64,000 bases of DNA from an uncultured Lachnospiraceae bacterium (GTDB lineage Bacteria > Bacillota > Clostridia > Lachnospirales > Lachnospiraceae), in contig CAJTVL010000009.1 in assembly GCA_910579425.1 (NCBI GenBank), positions 1 to 64,000 on the forward strand. Direction: 5' to 3'. Positions 8,253-15,889 of the stretch are shown here, in pieces. Position 1 is the stretch's first letter. Every line of letters starts with the position of its first letter. Under the pieces are notes generated by a model, which saw only the letters and a program-made list of their open reading frames with translations, had not been told where the DNA came from and did no database searches. A program made the position numbers and the translations under genes.

Positions 8253-9950
8253 TTAAAACCTCAATTTCCGATAACGATTAATACATGCCATAATCTCCTG
8301 CTTCCTGGGTCTTGCCAGAGAGGAGGATACCTCCCCATGGTCAAAAAGGCTCTCCAGACCGTCCCTGTCGAGCTGTTTTTCCAGGAAATCGCCGATCTGC
8401 TTTAAGGTCTTTCGCCCGTCCATCAGCTTAAGCTCTGCGAACTTCAAAACCCAGGCCAGAGCCGCCGTCTGCTCCTGATCCTTTAGCTGCTCCAAATACC
8501 TGAGCTCCACACTTTCCTTAGAAAGCAAAAGCTCGCTGGTTCCCATGGTCTTGATCTTAATCCGATCGTCCTTTTTAAGCCCCATATCCGGCTTGGGGCA
8601 TCTCTTATCCAGATAGTCGGGGAAACTCTCCTTACCGCCAGTCATGGCCGGATAGCCCTCCGCCGCCTTTTTGGCCTTTTGGGTAATATCATAAGGAACA
8701 TATTCCTTCATCTGAATCACTGTGTCCGCCACATGGAAATAGGAGCCGGAGCTTCCCGCCACGATAATGGAAGAAATCCCCAAATCCCGATAAAGGCAGT
8801 TTACCCGACAGATAAAAGGGGTGATGGGTTCTTCCCCGGCAGAGATTACCTCCTGCATCAGTTGATCCCGGATCATAAAATTCGTGGCCGAGGTATCCTC
8901 ATCAATCAAAAGGAGGGAACTTCCTGCTTCCACCGCCTCCATCAGATTCGCCGCCTGGGAGGTACTGCCGCTGGCATCCTCTGTGGAGAAATGGGCGGTA
9001 TCCCTTTTATTAGGAAGGTTCCCGATAAAGGGGGAAATATCCACGTTGGCAATGCTGCGGCCATCCTCCGCCCGAAGCTTTACTGCTGTATTGTCGGTGA
9101 TGACAAGCTCTCTGCCATCCCCTTTGATGTGATTGTATACGCCGTTTTGCAGGGCCTGCAAAATGGTAGACTTCCCGTGATAGCCCCCTCCCACAAAAAG
9201 AGTGATGCCTCTGGGAATCCCCATGCCCGTTATCTTTCCCTTATTCGGCAGCTCCAAGGTCACCTTAAGGGACTGCGGGCTCTGAAAGGGAACCGCATCC
9301 TTCATAGGCCGCTCGGAGACGCCACTCTCTCTCGGAAGTATGGAACCGTCTGCTACAAAGGCGCATAACGACAGCTCCGGCAGCTTTTTCCGGATATACT
9401 GCTGATCCTCGCAAAGGCAGATTGCCTGTTTCAATTTATTCTGATCGATTCTTGCATAGTAAAGGCTCTTTCTCACACAATCCGGCAGAATGTCAAAGAG
9501 CATCTTTTCCAGTTCCCTGGCGTTGATGGTTCTGCCGTTTGCCGGAAATCCCGCCTCAAACCGGAGGGTGAGATTGCCCTCCTTTACCTTAAGGGCAGTT
9601 CTCTCTAACACCTGCTGTCCACACCTGGAAACACTAAGGAGCCCGCTCTTCCCGGAGCCTTTGGCCTGAAAGCTGCCGCCGCTTACCTCCCTGGCAAAAA
9701 GTCTGGTGAGATGATCCTGCAAAGTCACCCGCTTTTCAAAGGTGTTATAAAAGGCCGTTGGGAAAGCCGCCCTTTGGGCCTTCACCAGCACGGAAAGCCG
9801 GGAGGGCGCCGCAAAAGGATCCCCCTGCACATGGTCAATGGACAACACATAATCCGTAAAATCATACTGCCCCCGCAGCTCCTTGTAGGCCGGATAGCTC
9901 CGGTGGTCAATACTTCTCAATTTATTCCTGAGTTCTGTTGATGACTGCAT
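8253..9950 (-). CDS. ABC-class predicted ATPase (PF09818 / COG3044 family)
   Basis: A 565-residue soluble ATPase of a widespread family of unknown role. It has a Walker A loop GGGYHGKST (within LFVGGGYHGKSTILQAL, near 250), a Walker B LLLIDEDTSATNFMIRD (near 348) and a family-typical N-terminal region (LRSIDHRSYPAYKELRGQY). No membrane segments are present. Translation starts 3 bases after the argS stop, and its ribosome site lies inside the end of argS, so the two genes are probably translationally coupled. The family call is firm. No biochemical function is assigned; the pairing with a tRNA synthetase is only a hint. Confidence 0.88.
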   Translation of the reverse strand: MQSSTELRNKLRSIDHRSYPAYKELRGQYDFTDYVLSIDHVQGDPFAAPSRLSVLVKAQRAAFPTAFYNTFEKRVTLQDHLTRLFAREVSGGSFQAKGSGKSGLLSVSRCGQQVLERTALKVKEGNLTLRFEAGFPANGRTINARELEKMLFDILPDCVRKSLYYARIDQNKLKQAICLCEDQQYIRKKLPELSLCAFVADGSILPRESGVSERPMKDAVPFQSPQSLKVTLELPNKGKITGMGIPRGITLFVGGGYHGKSTILQALQNGVYNHIKGDGRELVITDNTAVKLRAEDGRSIANVDISPFIGNLPNKRDTAHFSTEDASGSTSQAANLMEAVEAGSSLLLIDEDTSATNFMIRDQLMQEVISAGEEPITPFICRVNCLYRDLGISSIIVAGSSGSYFHVADTVIQMKEYVPYDITQKAKKAAEGYPAMTGGKESFPDYLDKRCPKPDMGLKKDDRIKIKTMGTSELLLSKESVELRYLEQLKDQEQTAALAWVLKFAELKLMDGRKTLKQIGDFLEKQLDRDGLESLFDHGEVSSSLARPRKQEIMACINRYRKLRF

Positions 9951-9953
9951 ATC

Positions 9954-11720
9954 TTACATCCTTTCCGGAGCGGAAAATCCAAGCACTCCGATACAAGCTT
10001 CCAAAATATCTCTGGTCAGTACAAGAAGGGCAATCCATCCGGCCCTCTTTTCCTCATTCTCTTCGGTCACAATCTTTGTCTCATGATAAAAACGGTTAAA
10101 GGCATTGGCAAGATTGTAAATATAGGCGCACACCTTATGAGGGGCGCTCTCACCATAGGCCGTCTCCATCATGGCGTTAAAGCCGGTGATCTCCAGCATC
10201 AGGGACTTCTCCGATTCACTGCCCGCCTCCCTGATGAAGCCCTCATCCAGCGAACCTCCCTGCTCTTTGATTTTATTTAAAATAGATTTGATCCTGACAA
10301 TTGTATAAAGAATATACGGCCCGGTATCTCCCTCAAAGGAGGTGAACTTGTCAATATCAAAAATATAATCCTTGGCGGCCTGATTGGACAGATCCCCGTA
10401 TTTGATGGCGGAAAGAGCCACCACCTCGGCCGTCTTTCTCGCCTCTTCCTCCTCCACCTGTCGGTTGTCCGCAATTTTACGGTACATTTCCTCGTTAATT
10501 TCTTTGATCAGATTTTCAAGGCGCATGACGCCGCCTTCTCTGGTCTTAAAAGGCTTGCCGTCCTTTCCGTTCATGGTTCCAAAGCCAATATGCAAAAGCT
10601 CCGTCTCCGGCCCTGCCAGAGCGGTTTTTCTTGCACAGCGGAAGACCTGCTCAAAGTACAGATTCTGCCGTTTATCAGCGACATAAATCATCCTGTCCGG
10701 ATGGTATTGCCTCATCCTGTCAATGATCGTGGCAAGATCCGTAGTATTATAAAGAGAGGCTCCATCCGACTTCAAAATCATGCAAGGCGGTATCTCCTTT
10801 GTATCCGTCTCCTCTTTCACATCCACCACCAGGGCCCCTTCGCTGATATAAGCATAGCCCTCCTTTTTCATGTACTCCACCATATCCGGTATCAGATCTT
10901 GTACATCCGCTTCCCCTTTCCAGAGGTCAAAGTGTACATCAAGCTTTTTGTAGTTTTCCTTCAAATCCGGCACAGATACATCCATAATGTGCTGCCAGAG
11001 CGCATGATAACCCCGCCTGCCGCTCTGAAGCGCATAAGTGGCATCCATGGCATTCTTTTTGTACTGTGCATCTTCCTTTGATTTGGCGCTGGCTGTGGGA
11101 TAAAGCTCTTCCAGCTCCGAAAGCGTAAAGGGCGGCTCCTTGGGATATTCCCCCATATAGTTTTCGTCGAAATAGACAAGCTCCGGCTCCCGCTCCTTAA
11201 GCTCCGTAATGATCAGTCCCATCTGCAGCCCCCACTCTCCCATATGGATATCCCCGATCACATCATGCCCCGCATACCTGGCAATCCTCTTGATGCTCTC
11301 GCCGATAATGGCTGGACGCAAATGTCCCACATGGAGAGGCTTGGCCACATTAGGCCCGCCGTAATCCACAATAATTCTGGCAGGATTCTCCGGCATTTCC
11401 AGGCCAAACTTTTCTTCCCGGCGCATTCCGGCCAGATAGTCTTTCACGAAGCTCTCCCGTACCTTCAAATTCAAAAAGCCCGGGGCCACAGCCTCCACGC
11501 TGGAGAAAATCTCACTGTCTTTACACTTTTCCGCCACATCATTCGCAATCATAACAGGTGCTTTTTTATAAATTTTTGCCCCCGACATGGCGCCGTTACA
11601 CTGATATTCACACAAATCCGGCCGGTTGGAAAGGGTCACCTTCCCAAGTGTCTCGTCATACCCTGCCGCCCCAAATGCGCTCTGCATTTCCTCTGAAATC
11701 AAATCCAAAAATTTTTTCAT
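9954..11720 (-). CDS. argS: arginyl-tRNA synthetase
   Basis: Charges tRNA-Arg with arginine in the cytoplasm. The 588-residue class I synthetase has an N-terminal Arg_S domain, the HIGH-type motif in KPLHVGHLRPAIIGES (near 130) and the conserved YVADKRQNLYFEQVF region. The KMSKS site is degenerate (KPFKTREGGVM), as is common in ArgRS. A C-terminal DALR anticodon-binding domain is present (AYIYNLANAFNRFYHETKI). GAGAGGAAAAGGA precedes the ATG. No T-box was found in its leader. It is followed by the coupled ATPase gene. Confidence 0.96.
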   Translation of the reverse strand: MKKFLDLISEEMQSAFGAAGYDETLGKVTLSNRPDLCEYQCNGAMSGAKIYKKAPVMIANDVAEKCKDSEIFSSVEAVAPGFLNLKVRESFVKDYLAGMRREEKFGLEMPENPARIIVDYGGPNVAKPLHVGHLRPAIIGESIKRIARYAGHDVIGDIHMGEWGLQMGLIITELKEREPELVYFDENYMGEYPKEPPFTLSELEELYPTASAKSKEDAQYKKNAMDATYALQSGRRGYHALWQHIMDVSVPDLKENYKKLDVHFDLWKGEADVQDLIPDMVEYMKKEGYAYISEGALVVDVKEETDTKEIPPCMILKSDGASLYNTTDLATIIDRMRQYHPDRMIYVADKRQNLYFEQVFRCARKTALAGPETELLHIGFGTMNGKDGKPFKTREGGVMRLENLIKEINEEMYRKIADNRQVEEEEARKTAEVVALSAIKYGDLSNQAAKDYIFDIDKFTSFEGDTGPYILYTIVRIKSILNKIKEQGGSLDEGFIREAGSESEKSLMLEITGFNAMMETAYGESAPHKVCAYIYNLANAFNRFYHETKIVTEENEEKRAGWIALLVLTRDILEACIGVLGFSAPERM

Positions 11721-11797
11721 TTTCCTTTTCCTCTCCTGAAAAGCATAGCCGTTCTGATTCTTTCACCGTTATATCCTATCATTTCAGGTTGGCTTTT

Positions 11798-11971
11798 TCA
11801 AGGGTTTTGTAAGGAACAGCAAAGCATAGAAATTCTAACGGAAATCTTTCCTACTATCTGCAGTTCTAAGAGGTATCCCATCTCGGGATATAACATCTGT
11901 TTCAGTTCCATGCTTTTTATCACCAATTCAACCAAATAAAGCAGGGAACGAACCGCCCGGCGGAGGGACAT
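11798..11971 (-). CDS. possible 57-residue ORF, unrecognised
   Basis: An open frame upstream of argS on the same strand, starting ATG at 11971, rich in Leu, Val and Met (RSLLYLVELVIKSMELKQM). The ribosome site is weak and no homologue is recognised. The surroundings hold gene fragments, so it may be part of a degraded gene. Listed only because the gap between argS and the Rpn-type fragment is otherwise empty. Confidence 0.18.
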   Translation of the reverse strand: MSLRRAVRSLLYLVELVIKSMELKQMLYPEMGYLLELQIVGKISVRISMLCCSLQNP

Positions 11972-11998
11972 GTTGCCTGCCCCATGAGAGGAGGACAG

Positions 11999-12151
11999 AT
12001 GGGAAAGTCAGAAGAAACAAAAGACCTTGTGGAAAAGGAGTTTTTAGCGTTTCCGGACATTGCGGCAGACGTGATCAACGTGCTTTTATACCAGGGTAAA
12101 GAAGAGACGAAAGCCAGTTTCTCATGGACAGTGGAAGAAATGAAGAATTAA
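11999..12151 (+). pseudogene. N-terminal fragment of an Rpn-type gene
   Basis: ATG at 11999 follows a strong GAGGAGG site and opens a 50-codon frame (MGKSEETKDLVEKEF, then DIAADVINVLLYQGKEE). This resembles the N-terminal segment of Rpn-family putative transposase/nuclease proteins, where a short helix and an NxLLY-type motif precede the nuclease core. The frame then runs into unrelated residues and stops at 12149-12151. The rest of the gene is missing. Confidence 0.5.
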
Positions 12152-12238
12152 GAAAAGCCCTGTCTGACCAGAGTTGCAGGGAACAGCTCTACTTAGAAGC
12201 CGGGCTGTCTTAATCCCAATTTTACAAGCCAACTTGAC

Positions 12239-12523
12239 TCATTGCTCGCGGGAATAAAAGGGGCCTTTCGGCCCCTTTATCCAACTCTCCTGATTTTTCC
12301 ATGCCTCAAAACAGCGTGGCTTACCGAAATGGGCTGTCCGTAGTCTTGGGTATTGGCGTTTATTCCGTATGGGAATCAGTTCCTTTTGAGATTTGTCACG
12401 ATACATTTCGTAGGAATCACCGCCGGATAAAATCAAAGGCGGATGCACGGGCTGGAGAATGGCATCCGTATAGATGTGAACATCAAGGTCAAAAAAGGCA
12501 TTTTTGATTTTGTTGTGCGGCAT
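12239..12523 (-). CDS. small hypothetical protein with structured leader
   Basis: A 94-residue frame whose ATG follows AAGGAGGTACCTTCCAT, one of the best ribosome sites in the window. The product is basic and has no signal peptide, membrane segment or recognised domain (starts MPHNKIKNAFFDLDVHIYTD). The ribosome site is half of an inverted repeat (ATCCAAGG pairing with CCTTGGAT about 20 bases upstream), so translation could be gated. A terminator-like hairpin (12256-12278) lies inside the last codons of the frame. That is unusual, and could mean the true product ends elsewhere or that this is a decayed gene. Confidence 0.4.
   Translation of the reverse strand: MPHNKIKNAFFDLDVHIYTDAILQPVHPPLILSGGDSYEMYRDKSQKELIPIRNKRQYPRLRTAHFGKPRCFEAWKNQESWIKGPKGPFYSREQ
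12256..12278 (-). terminator. intrinsic terminator-like hairpin at end of small ORF
   Basis: On the minus strand AAAGGGGCC, a short loop GAAA, then GGCCCCTTTT: a GC-rich stem followed by T residues. It overlaps the last codons of the 94-residue frame. Confidence 0.6.
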
Positions 12524-12567
12524 ATGGAAGGTACCTCCTTGGATAAAGAATGTTGATATGTCCTAAT

Positions 12568-12622
12568 CCAAGGGCCGCTCTCGCTGCCTCTTAAATTCAA
12601 TCAGCAGCGAGAGCGGCCGTCA
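12568..12622 (+). terminator. strong plus-strand intrinsic terminator (15-bp stem)
   Basis: GGCCGCTCTCGCTGC pairs with GCAGCGAGAGCGGCC across a 16-base loop, followed within 7 bases by a run of eight T on the plus strand. No convincing plus-strand gene lies upstream, so the transcript it would end is unknown. On the minus strand the same stem lies in the leader of the 94-residue frame. Confidence 0.65.
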
Positions 12623-12642
12623 ACCCTTTTTTTTAACATAAA

Positions 12643-12684
12643 AATGGTTAGATCTCATAAAAAGAATCCAACCATTTCAAGCAG
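12643..12684 (-). terminator. hairpin downstream of queH
   Basis: AAATGGTT and AACCATTT form an 8-bp stem about 15 bases after the queH stop on the minus strand, followed by TTATGTT. A probable weak terminator for queH. Confidence 0.45.
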
Positions 12685-12696
12685 TTCGTTATTAAC

Positions 12697-13608
12697 TTAA
12701 TGACATTGTTTCATCCTATGTGCCGTAATAATCGTATAGCTGTAGGCATTTATCGTAAAAAGGCACCCATCCGTCTCCACATACCAGTTTTTTCCTTTCC
12801 GCGTAATCAACGCATGGGGCGAAGCAATTTTTTCCACACACCACGCAACCGCATCTTTTCCCTGCAAGGACAAATTTTTCTTAATCCTCTCCTGTCCCAT
12901 CTCGGTGGTATGCAATTGCCCCAAATGGGAAAGCAGCTCCCCGGCATTTTCTTCTCTCTCCGCCCCGCCGATTCTCCTGTCTCTTTCTGCCTTTGAAAAA
13001 ACACAGCCGCAATAATCCTGCCGGTACAGATCATACTCTTTGGAAAGTTCCACCGACCTGCGATACCCATCCTTTTTCTTAAAATCCGAGGGCAAAAATG
13101 CCACCTGATATTCCAAAGACAGCGCTTCTCCGATTTCATTGATCTTCGCCGCATTTTTCAGCGGGCTGATGCTCAGAGTCGTGGTAAAGTAATCCGCCCC
13201 GGCTTCCTTTGCCCCTCGGGCTGTCTCCTCAAGCCGCAGCTTATAGCACACAAAACATCTTTCCCCGCCTTCCCGGCAATGTTCAAACCCCCTTACCCTT
13301 TCAAAAAAAAGCTCCTCAGAATAAATACCCTCTGTTATTTTAATGGGATAAGCAGATACCACGCCTTTTTCCACCTGTGTGTTAAATTCCTGTATCAGTC
13401 TCTTCTGCTCCCTTACCCTTTTGTAATACTCTTCCTCCTGGGATATATTGGGATTGTAATAGAATACTGTAATTCTGAAAAATTCTCGTAAATACTCCAG
13501 CACATAGCTGCTGCAGGGCGCGCAGCAACTATGTAAAAACAGATGTTTTCCTCTGTTTTGGGGATTTTGTAATATCTGATCCAGTTCCCGGGAATAGTTT
13601 CTGTTCAT
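12697..13608 (-). CDS. queH: epoxyqueuosine reductase QueH fused to a DUF3781-like domain
   Basis: QueH reduces epoxyqueuosine to queuosine in the tRNA wobble base using an iron-sulfur cluster. About residues 1-215 carry the family hallmarks: adjacent Cys in FLHSCCAPCSSYVLEYL, CFVCYKLRLEETA and DYCGCVFSK, which supply the metal and cluster ligands. The protein then continues for about 80 residues (LHTTEMGQERIKKNL, ITRKGKNWYVETDGC, INAYSYTIITAH) that look like a stand-alone DUF3781 protein. QueH alone is usually about 180-250 residues. The ATG at 13608 is preferred over 13620 because AAAAGGA lies at a workable distance. The QueH call is firm; the fused-domain identity is from recognition only. 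Confidence 0.85.
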   Translation of the reverse strand: MNRNYSRELDQILQNPQNRGKHLFLHSCCAPCSSYVLEYLREFFRITVFYYNPNISQEEEYYKRVREQKRLIQEFNTQVEKGVVSAYPIKITEGIYSEELFFERVRGFEHCREGGERCFVCYKLRLEETARGAKEAGADYFTTTLSISPLKNAAKINEIGEALSLEYQVAFLPSDFKKKDGYRRSVELSKEYDLYRQDYCGCVFSKAERDRRIGGAEREENAGELLSHLGQLHTTEMGQERIKKNLSLQGKDAVAWCVEKIASPHALITRKGKNWYVETDGCLFTINAYSYTIITAHRMKQCH

Positions 13609-13773
13609 AAGTGATCCCATCCTTTTGCTTTGGTCTGCTATTAGGAAATTTCCTGATTATCTTATCACAAAAACCATGATGCTGCAAATGCGGCGTAACT
13701 ATTCAGCCAGGACTTTGCAATGTAGCAGAAAAGCTACTGGCCGTCCCTACAGAAAGCATCTGCCAGGGAGTGA

Positions 13774-13905
13774 AAAACAGTGTGTGAATTATTTAATCAA
13801 TATGTAAGACAGGGAAGAATTGAAGGGCGAATCGAGGGCAAAAATGAAGTTCGGAGCATTCGGCTTTCATACTGTGGTGGTGCGCCGCGCCAGCGGCACA
13901 TGTAA
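13774..13905 (+). pseudogene. possible Rpn-type C-terminal fragment
   Basis: An open stretch without a start codon of its own reads CELFNQYVRQGRIEGRIEGK, the charged glycine-repeat tail seen at the end of many Rpn-type proteins, and stops at 13905. It is preceded by an in-frame stop. Evidence is a short motif only. Confidence 0.3.
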
Positions 13906-13914
13906 ATTTACTTA

Positions 13915-13942
13915 GGAACGCCATAAAAAATTATGGCGTTCC
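13915..13942. terminator. perfect 12-bp hairpin after the ABC exporter operon
   Basis: GGAACGCCATAA at 13915-13926 is complementary to 13931-13942 with a four-base loop. It begins just past the permease stop codon (minus strand). It lacks a strong T run, so it may be a processing or stability hairpin instead of a pure terminator. Confidence 0.55.
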
Positions 13943-13944
13943 CT

Positions 13945-14940
13945 CTATCTCGCCCGAATTTCCTGCCGCATAAAGGACACATAGGAAACCGCAAAGGCAA
14001 GAAGCATCAGCGCCCCAAGGGCAGTCAGGTGAGGCCATACCAGCAGCATACTCTGCCCCACGGAAAGAGTGCTGACCAGAGCGCCGGAGAGCTGGGTCAT
14101 GGTAACCGCATTCACAGAGCGCACGGAAGGGTTCAGCAGTGTGGAGGCAGCTTCCCCAAAGAGGTAATAGGGAGAAATCCGATTGATATTCTGAGCGCAG
14201 TAATAATTGTCCATCTCATTCATCAGGGATTCCATGTCATTTCCGCCTACCGGATAAAGGGCATCCGCCGTAATTCCCGCCAATAGGCTGATGAAGATAG
14301 CGCAGAACAGCCAAACCGCAATGCAGGCCAGGGCCGAGGTGGCGGCATGCTGGCAGAGGGTGGAAAAGAGAATCGCCAGCGCAAGCCAGAAGCCGATATA
14401 AACCACGCAAAAGCAAAGATAAATAAATAGCCTCGCCGCCTCTGCCCCTGTAGGAACCAACCCGGTGCTGATCAGCCCTACCGCCGCAATCAATATGCCG
14501 GATGAAAATACCATAACTGCCGTTATAAATATTCCCGCCAGAAATTTCCCGATAATAATATGATCCCGGTACAAAGGCTGGCTTACCAGACGGTTCAGGG
14601 TTCCTTCCGTCCGCTCGCTGTTAATGGCGTCAAAGCCCATGAAAATACCGATAAAAGGCCCCATCAGCGCCATAAGGGAATTGTAGGAGGGAATGGAGTT
14701 TGCGCTCACCGTAAAAAGCTTCAAAAACAAAAAGTCCGCAGAGGAATTTCCGCTCTCAAGAGCGTCCGCAAGGCCGGACACGGCGGCATAAAGCCCCGTC
14801 ACCGTGATCAGCGCCATGAGCAGGATAAACAGAAGCATCCTTTTACCGTTAATAAAATCTGCGGTCTCCTTCTCAAATAACACCTTTAATGTATGATAAT
14901 TTTGCTTTTTACTTTTTTCCTGTGTGATGATCTGCTCCAC
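13945..14940 (-). CDS. ABC-2 type exporter permease
   Basis: Membrane subunit of an ABC exporter, about 331 residues. An N-terminal cytoplasmic helix (TLKVLFEKETADFINGKRM) leads into the first membrane segment, followed by an extracellular loop (about 60-90) and five more hydrophobic segments. The motif GFDAINSERTEGTLNRLVSQ is typical of ABC-2 permeases of the NatB/YhaP/CcmB-like group. The frame is open to 15066, but a GTG at 14940 preceded by AGGTGAGC is preferred, giving a 32-base overlap with the ATPase gene. It is the third gene of the NEW3/ATPase/permease operon. Substrate unknown. Confidence 0.85.
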   Translation of the reverse strand: MEQIITQEKSKKQNYHTLKVLFEKETADFINGKRMLLFILLMALITVTGLYAAVSGLADALESGNSSADFLFLKLFTVSANSIPSYNSLMALMGPFIGIFMGFDAINSERTEGTLNRLVSQPLYRDHIIIGKFLAGIFITAVMVFSSGILIAAVGLISTGLVPTGAEAARLFIYLCFCVVYIGFWLALAILFSTLCQHAATSALACIAVWLFCAIFISLLAGITADALYPVGGNDMESLMNEMDNYYCAQNINRISPYYLFGEAASTLLNPSVRSVNAVTMTQLSGALVSTLSVGQSMLLVWPHLTALGALMLLAFAVSYVSFMRQEIRAR

Positions 14941-15883
14941 TTTGCTCACCTGCCTTTTCAAAATATTTGCGATAAATCTCATCCAAATCACTGCCCGCCT
15001 GCCGCAGGTGCATAATCGTATATCCCTGCCCCGCCAACTCCCGGGCCAGACTTCTTCTGATATCAAAGGAGGAATGTATCACATAGACATCGCTGTTTTT
15101 TTCTATGTTGGTCACGCCCTTTGTTCCGTTTAAGATATCCCTCAGCTTCATATTATCCGGGTAGGCCGCCAGCTCCAGGGTATTGACTCCTTCATGGGCG
15201 ATCTCTCTTCCAAGCTCCTCCAAGGTGCCACAGGCAATCATTTTTCCATGTACAAAAATTCCCATCCGGTCACAGATCCGCTGTACCTGGTGAAGCTGGT
15301 GGGATGAGAGCAAAACCGTTTTTCCATCCCGCTCCGCAAGATCCCGGATCAGCCACATCAGTTCCCGGATGCCCTCCGGGTCAATGCCCAGCGTGGGTTC
15401 ATCCATAATGATCACTTCCGGGTCTTTCATCAGCACATCAGCGATTCCCAGCCTCTGGCGCATTCCCCTTGAATAAGTACCGGCCTTTTTGTCCGCCGCC
15501 TCCGTCATATTGACCCGGGCCAGAAGCTTCTCTATCTTTTCTTCCAGCGTTTCTCCTTCCAGGCCTCCGAGCCTGCCGGTAAACCGCAGGTTTTCCCGCC
15601 CTGTCATACCGGAATAAAAACCTACGTTATCCGGCAAATACCCTACTATTTTCTTGACTTCAATGGAATCTAAGGTACAATTCAGACTGTTGATGCGGGC
15701 TTCTCCCTCATCCGGTTCCGTCAGCTCAAGAAGCATCAGGGTTGTGGTGGTTTTTCCGGCGCCGTTTGGCCCTAAAAGCCCAAAAACCTCTCCCTTATAC
15801 ACGGTCAGATCCAAATGGTCTACCGCCGTCAGCTCCCCATATCTTTTGGTAAGCCCTTTTGTTTGAATAACTACTGTTTCCAT
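14909..15883 (-). CDS. ABC transporter ATP-binding protein
   Basis: Cytoplasmic ATPase of the exporter, 324 residues. Walker A GPNGAGKTTT (near 38), signature YSRGMRQRLGIADVLM, Walker B VIIMDEPTLGIDPEG, and an H-loop in LLSSHQLHQV are all intact. The C-terminal accessory region of about 100 residues matches multidrug/natA-like exporters. AGGAGGTAAGC precedes the ATG. It starts 6 bases after the NEW3 gene stop and overlaps the permease gene, so the three genes form one operon. Confidence 0.93.
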   Translation of the reverse strand: METVVIQTKGLTKRYGELTAVDHLDLTVYKGEVFGLLGPNGAGKTTTTLMLLELTEPDEGEARINSLNCTLDSIEVKKIVGYLPDNVGFYSGMTGRENLRFTGRLGGLEGETLEEKIEKLLARVNMTEAADKKAGTYSRGMRQRLGIADVLMKDPEVIIMDEPTLGIDPEGIRELMWLIRDLAERDGKTVLLSSHQLHQVQRICDRMGIFVHGKMIACGTLEELGREIAHEGVNTLELAAYPDNMKLRDILNGTKGVTNIEKNSDVYVIHSSFDIRRSLARELAGQGYTIMHLRQAGSDLDEIYRKYFEKAGEQSGADHHTGKK

Positions 15884-15889
15884 AGCAGC

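Larger units (their letters stand above)
13621..13944. other. intergenic region with gene debris
   Basis: 324 bases between queH and the ABC permease end. It contains a plus-strand fragment (13774-13905) resembling an Rpn-type C-terminal tail and a perfect 12-bp hairpin at 13915-13942. No intact gene was seen. Confidence 0.45.

Noticed and set aside
11721..11998. T-box or other riboswitch upstream of argS
   Set aside because: No TGGTACC-type core or conserved terminator/antiterminator pair was found on the minus strand.
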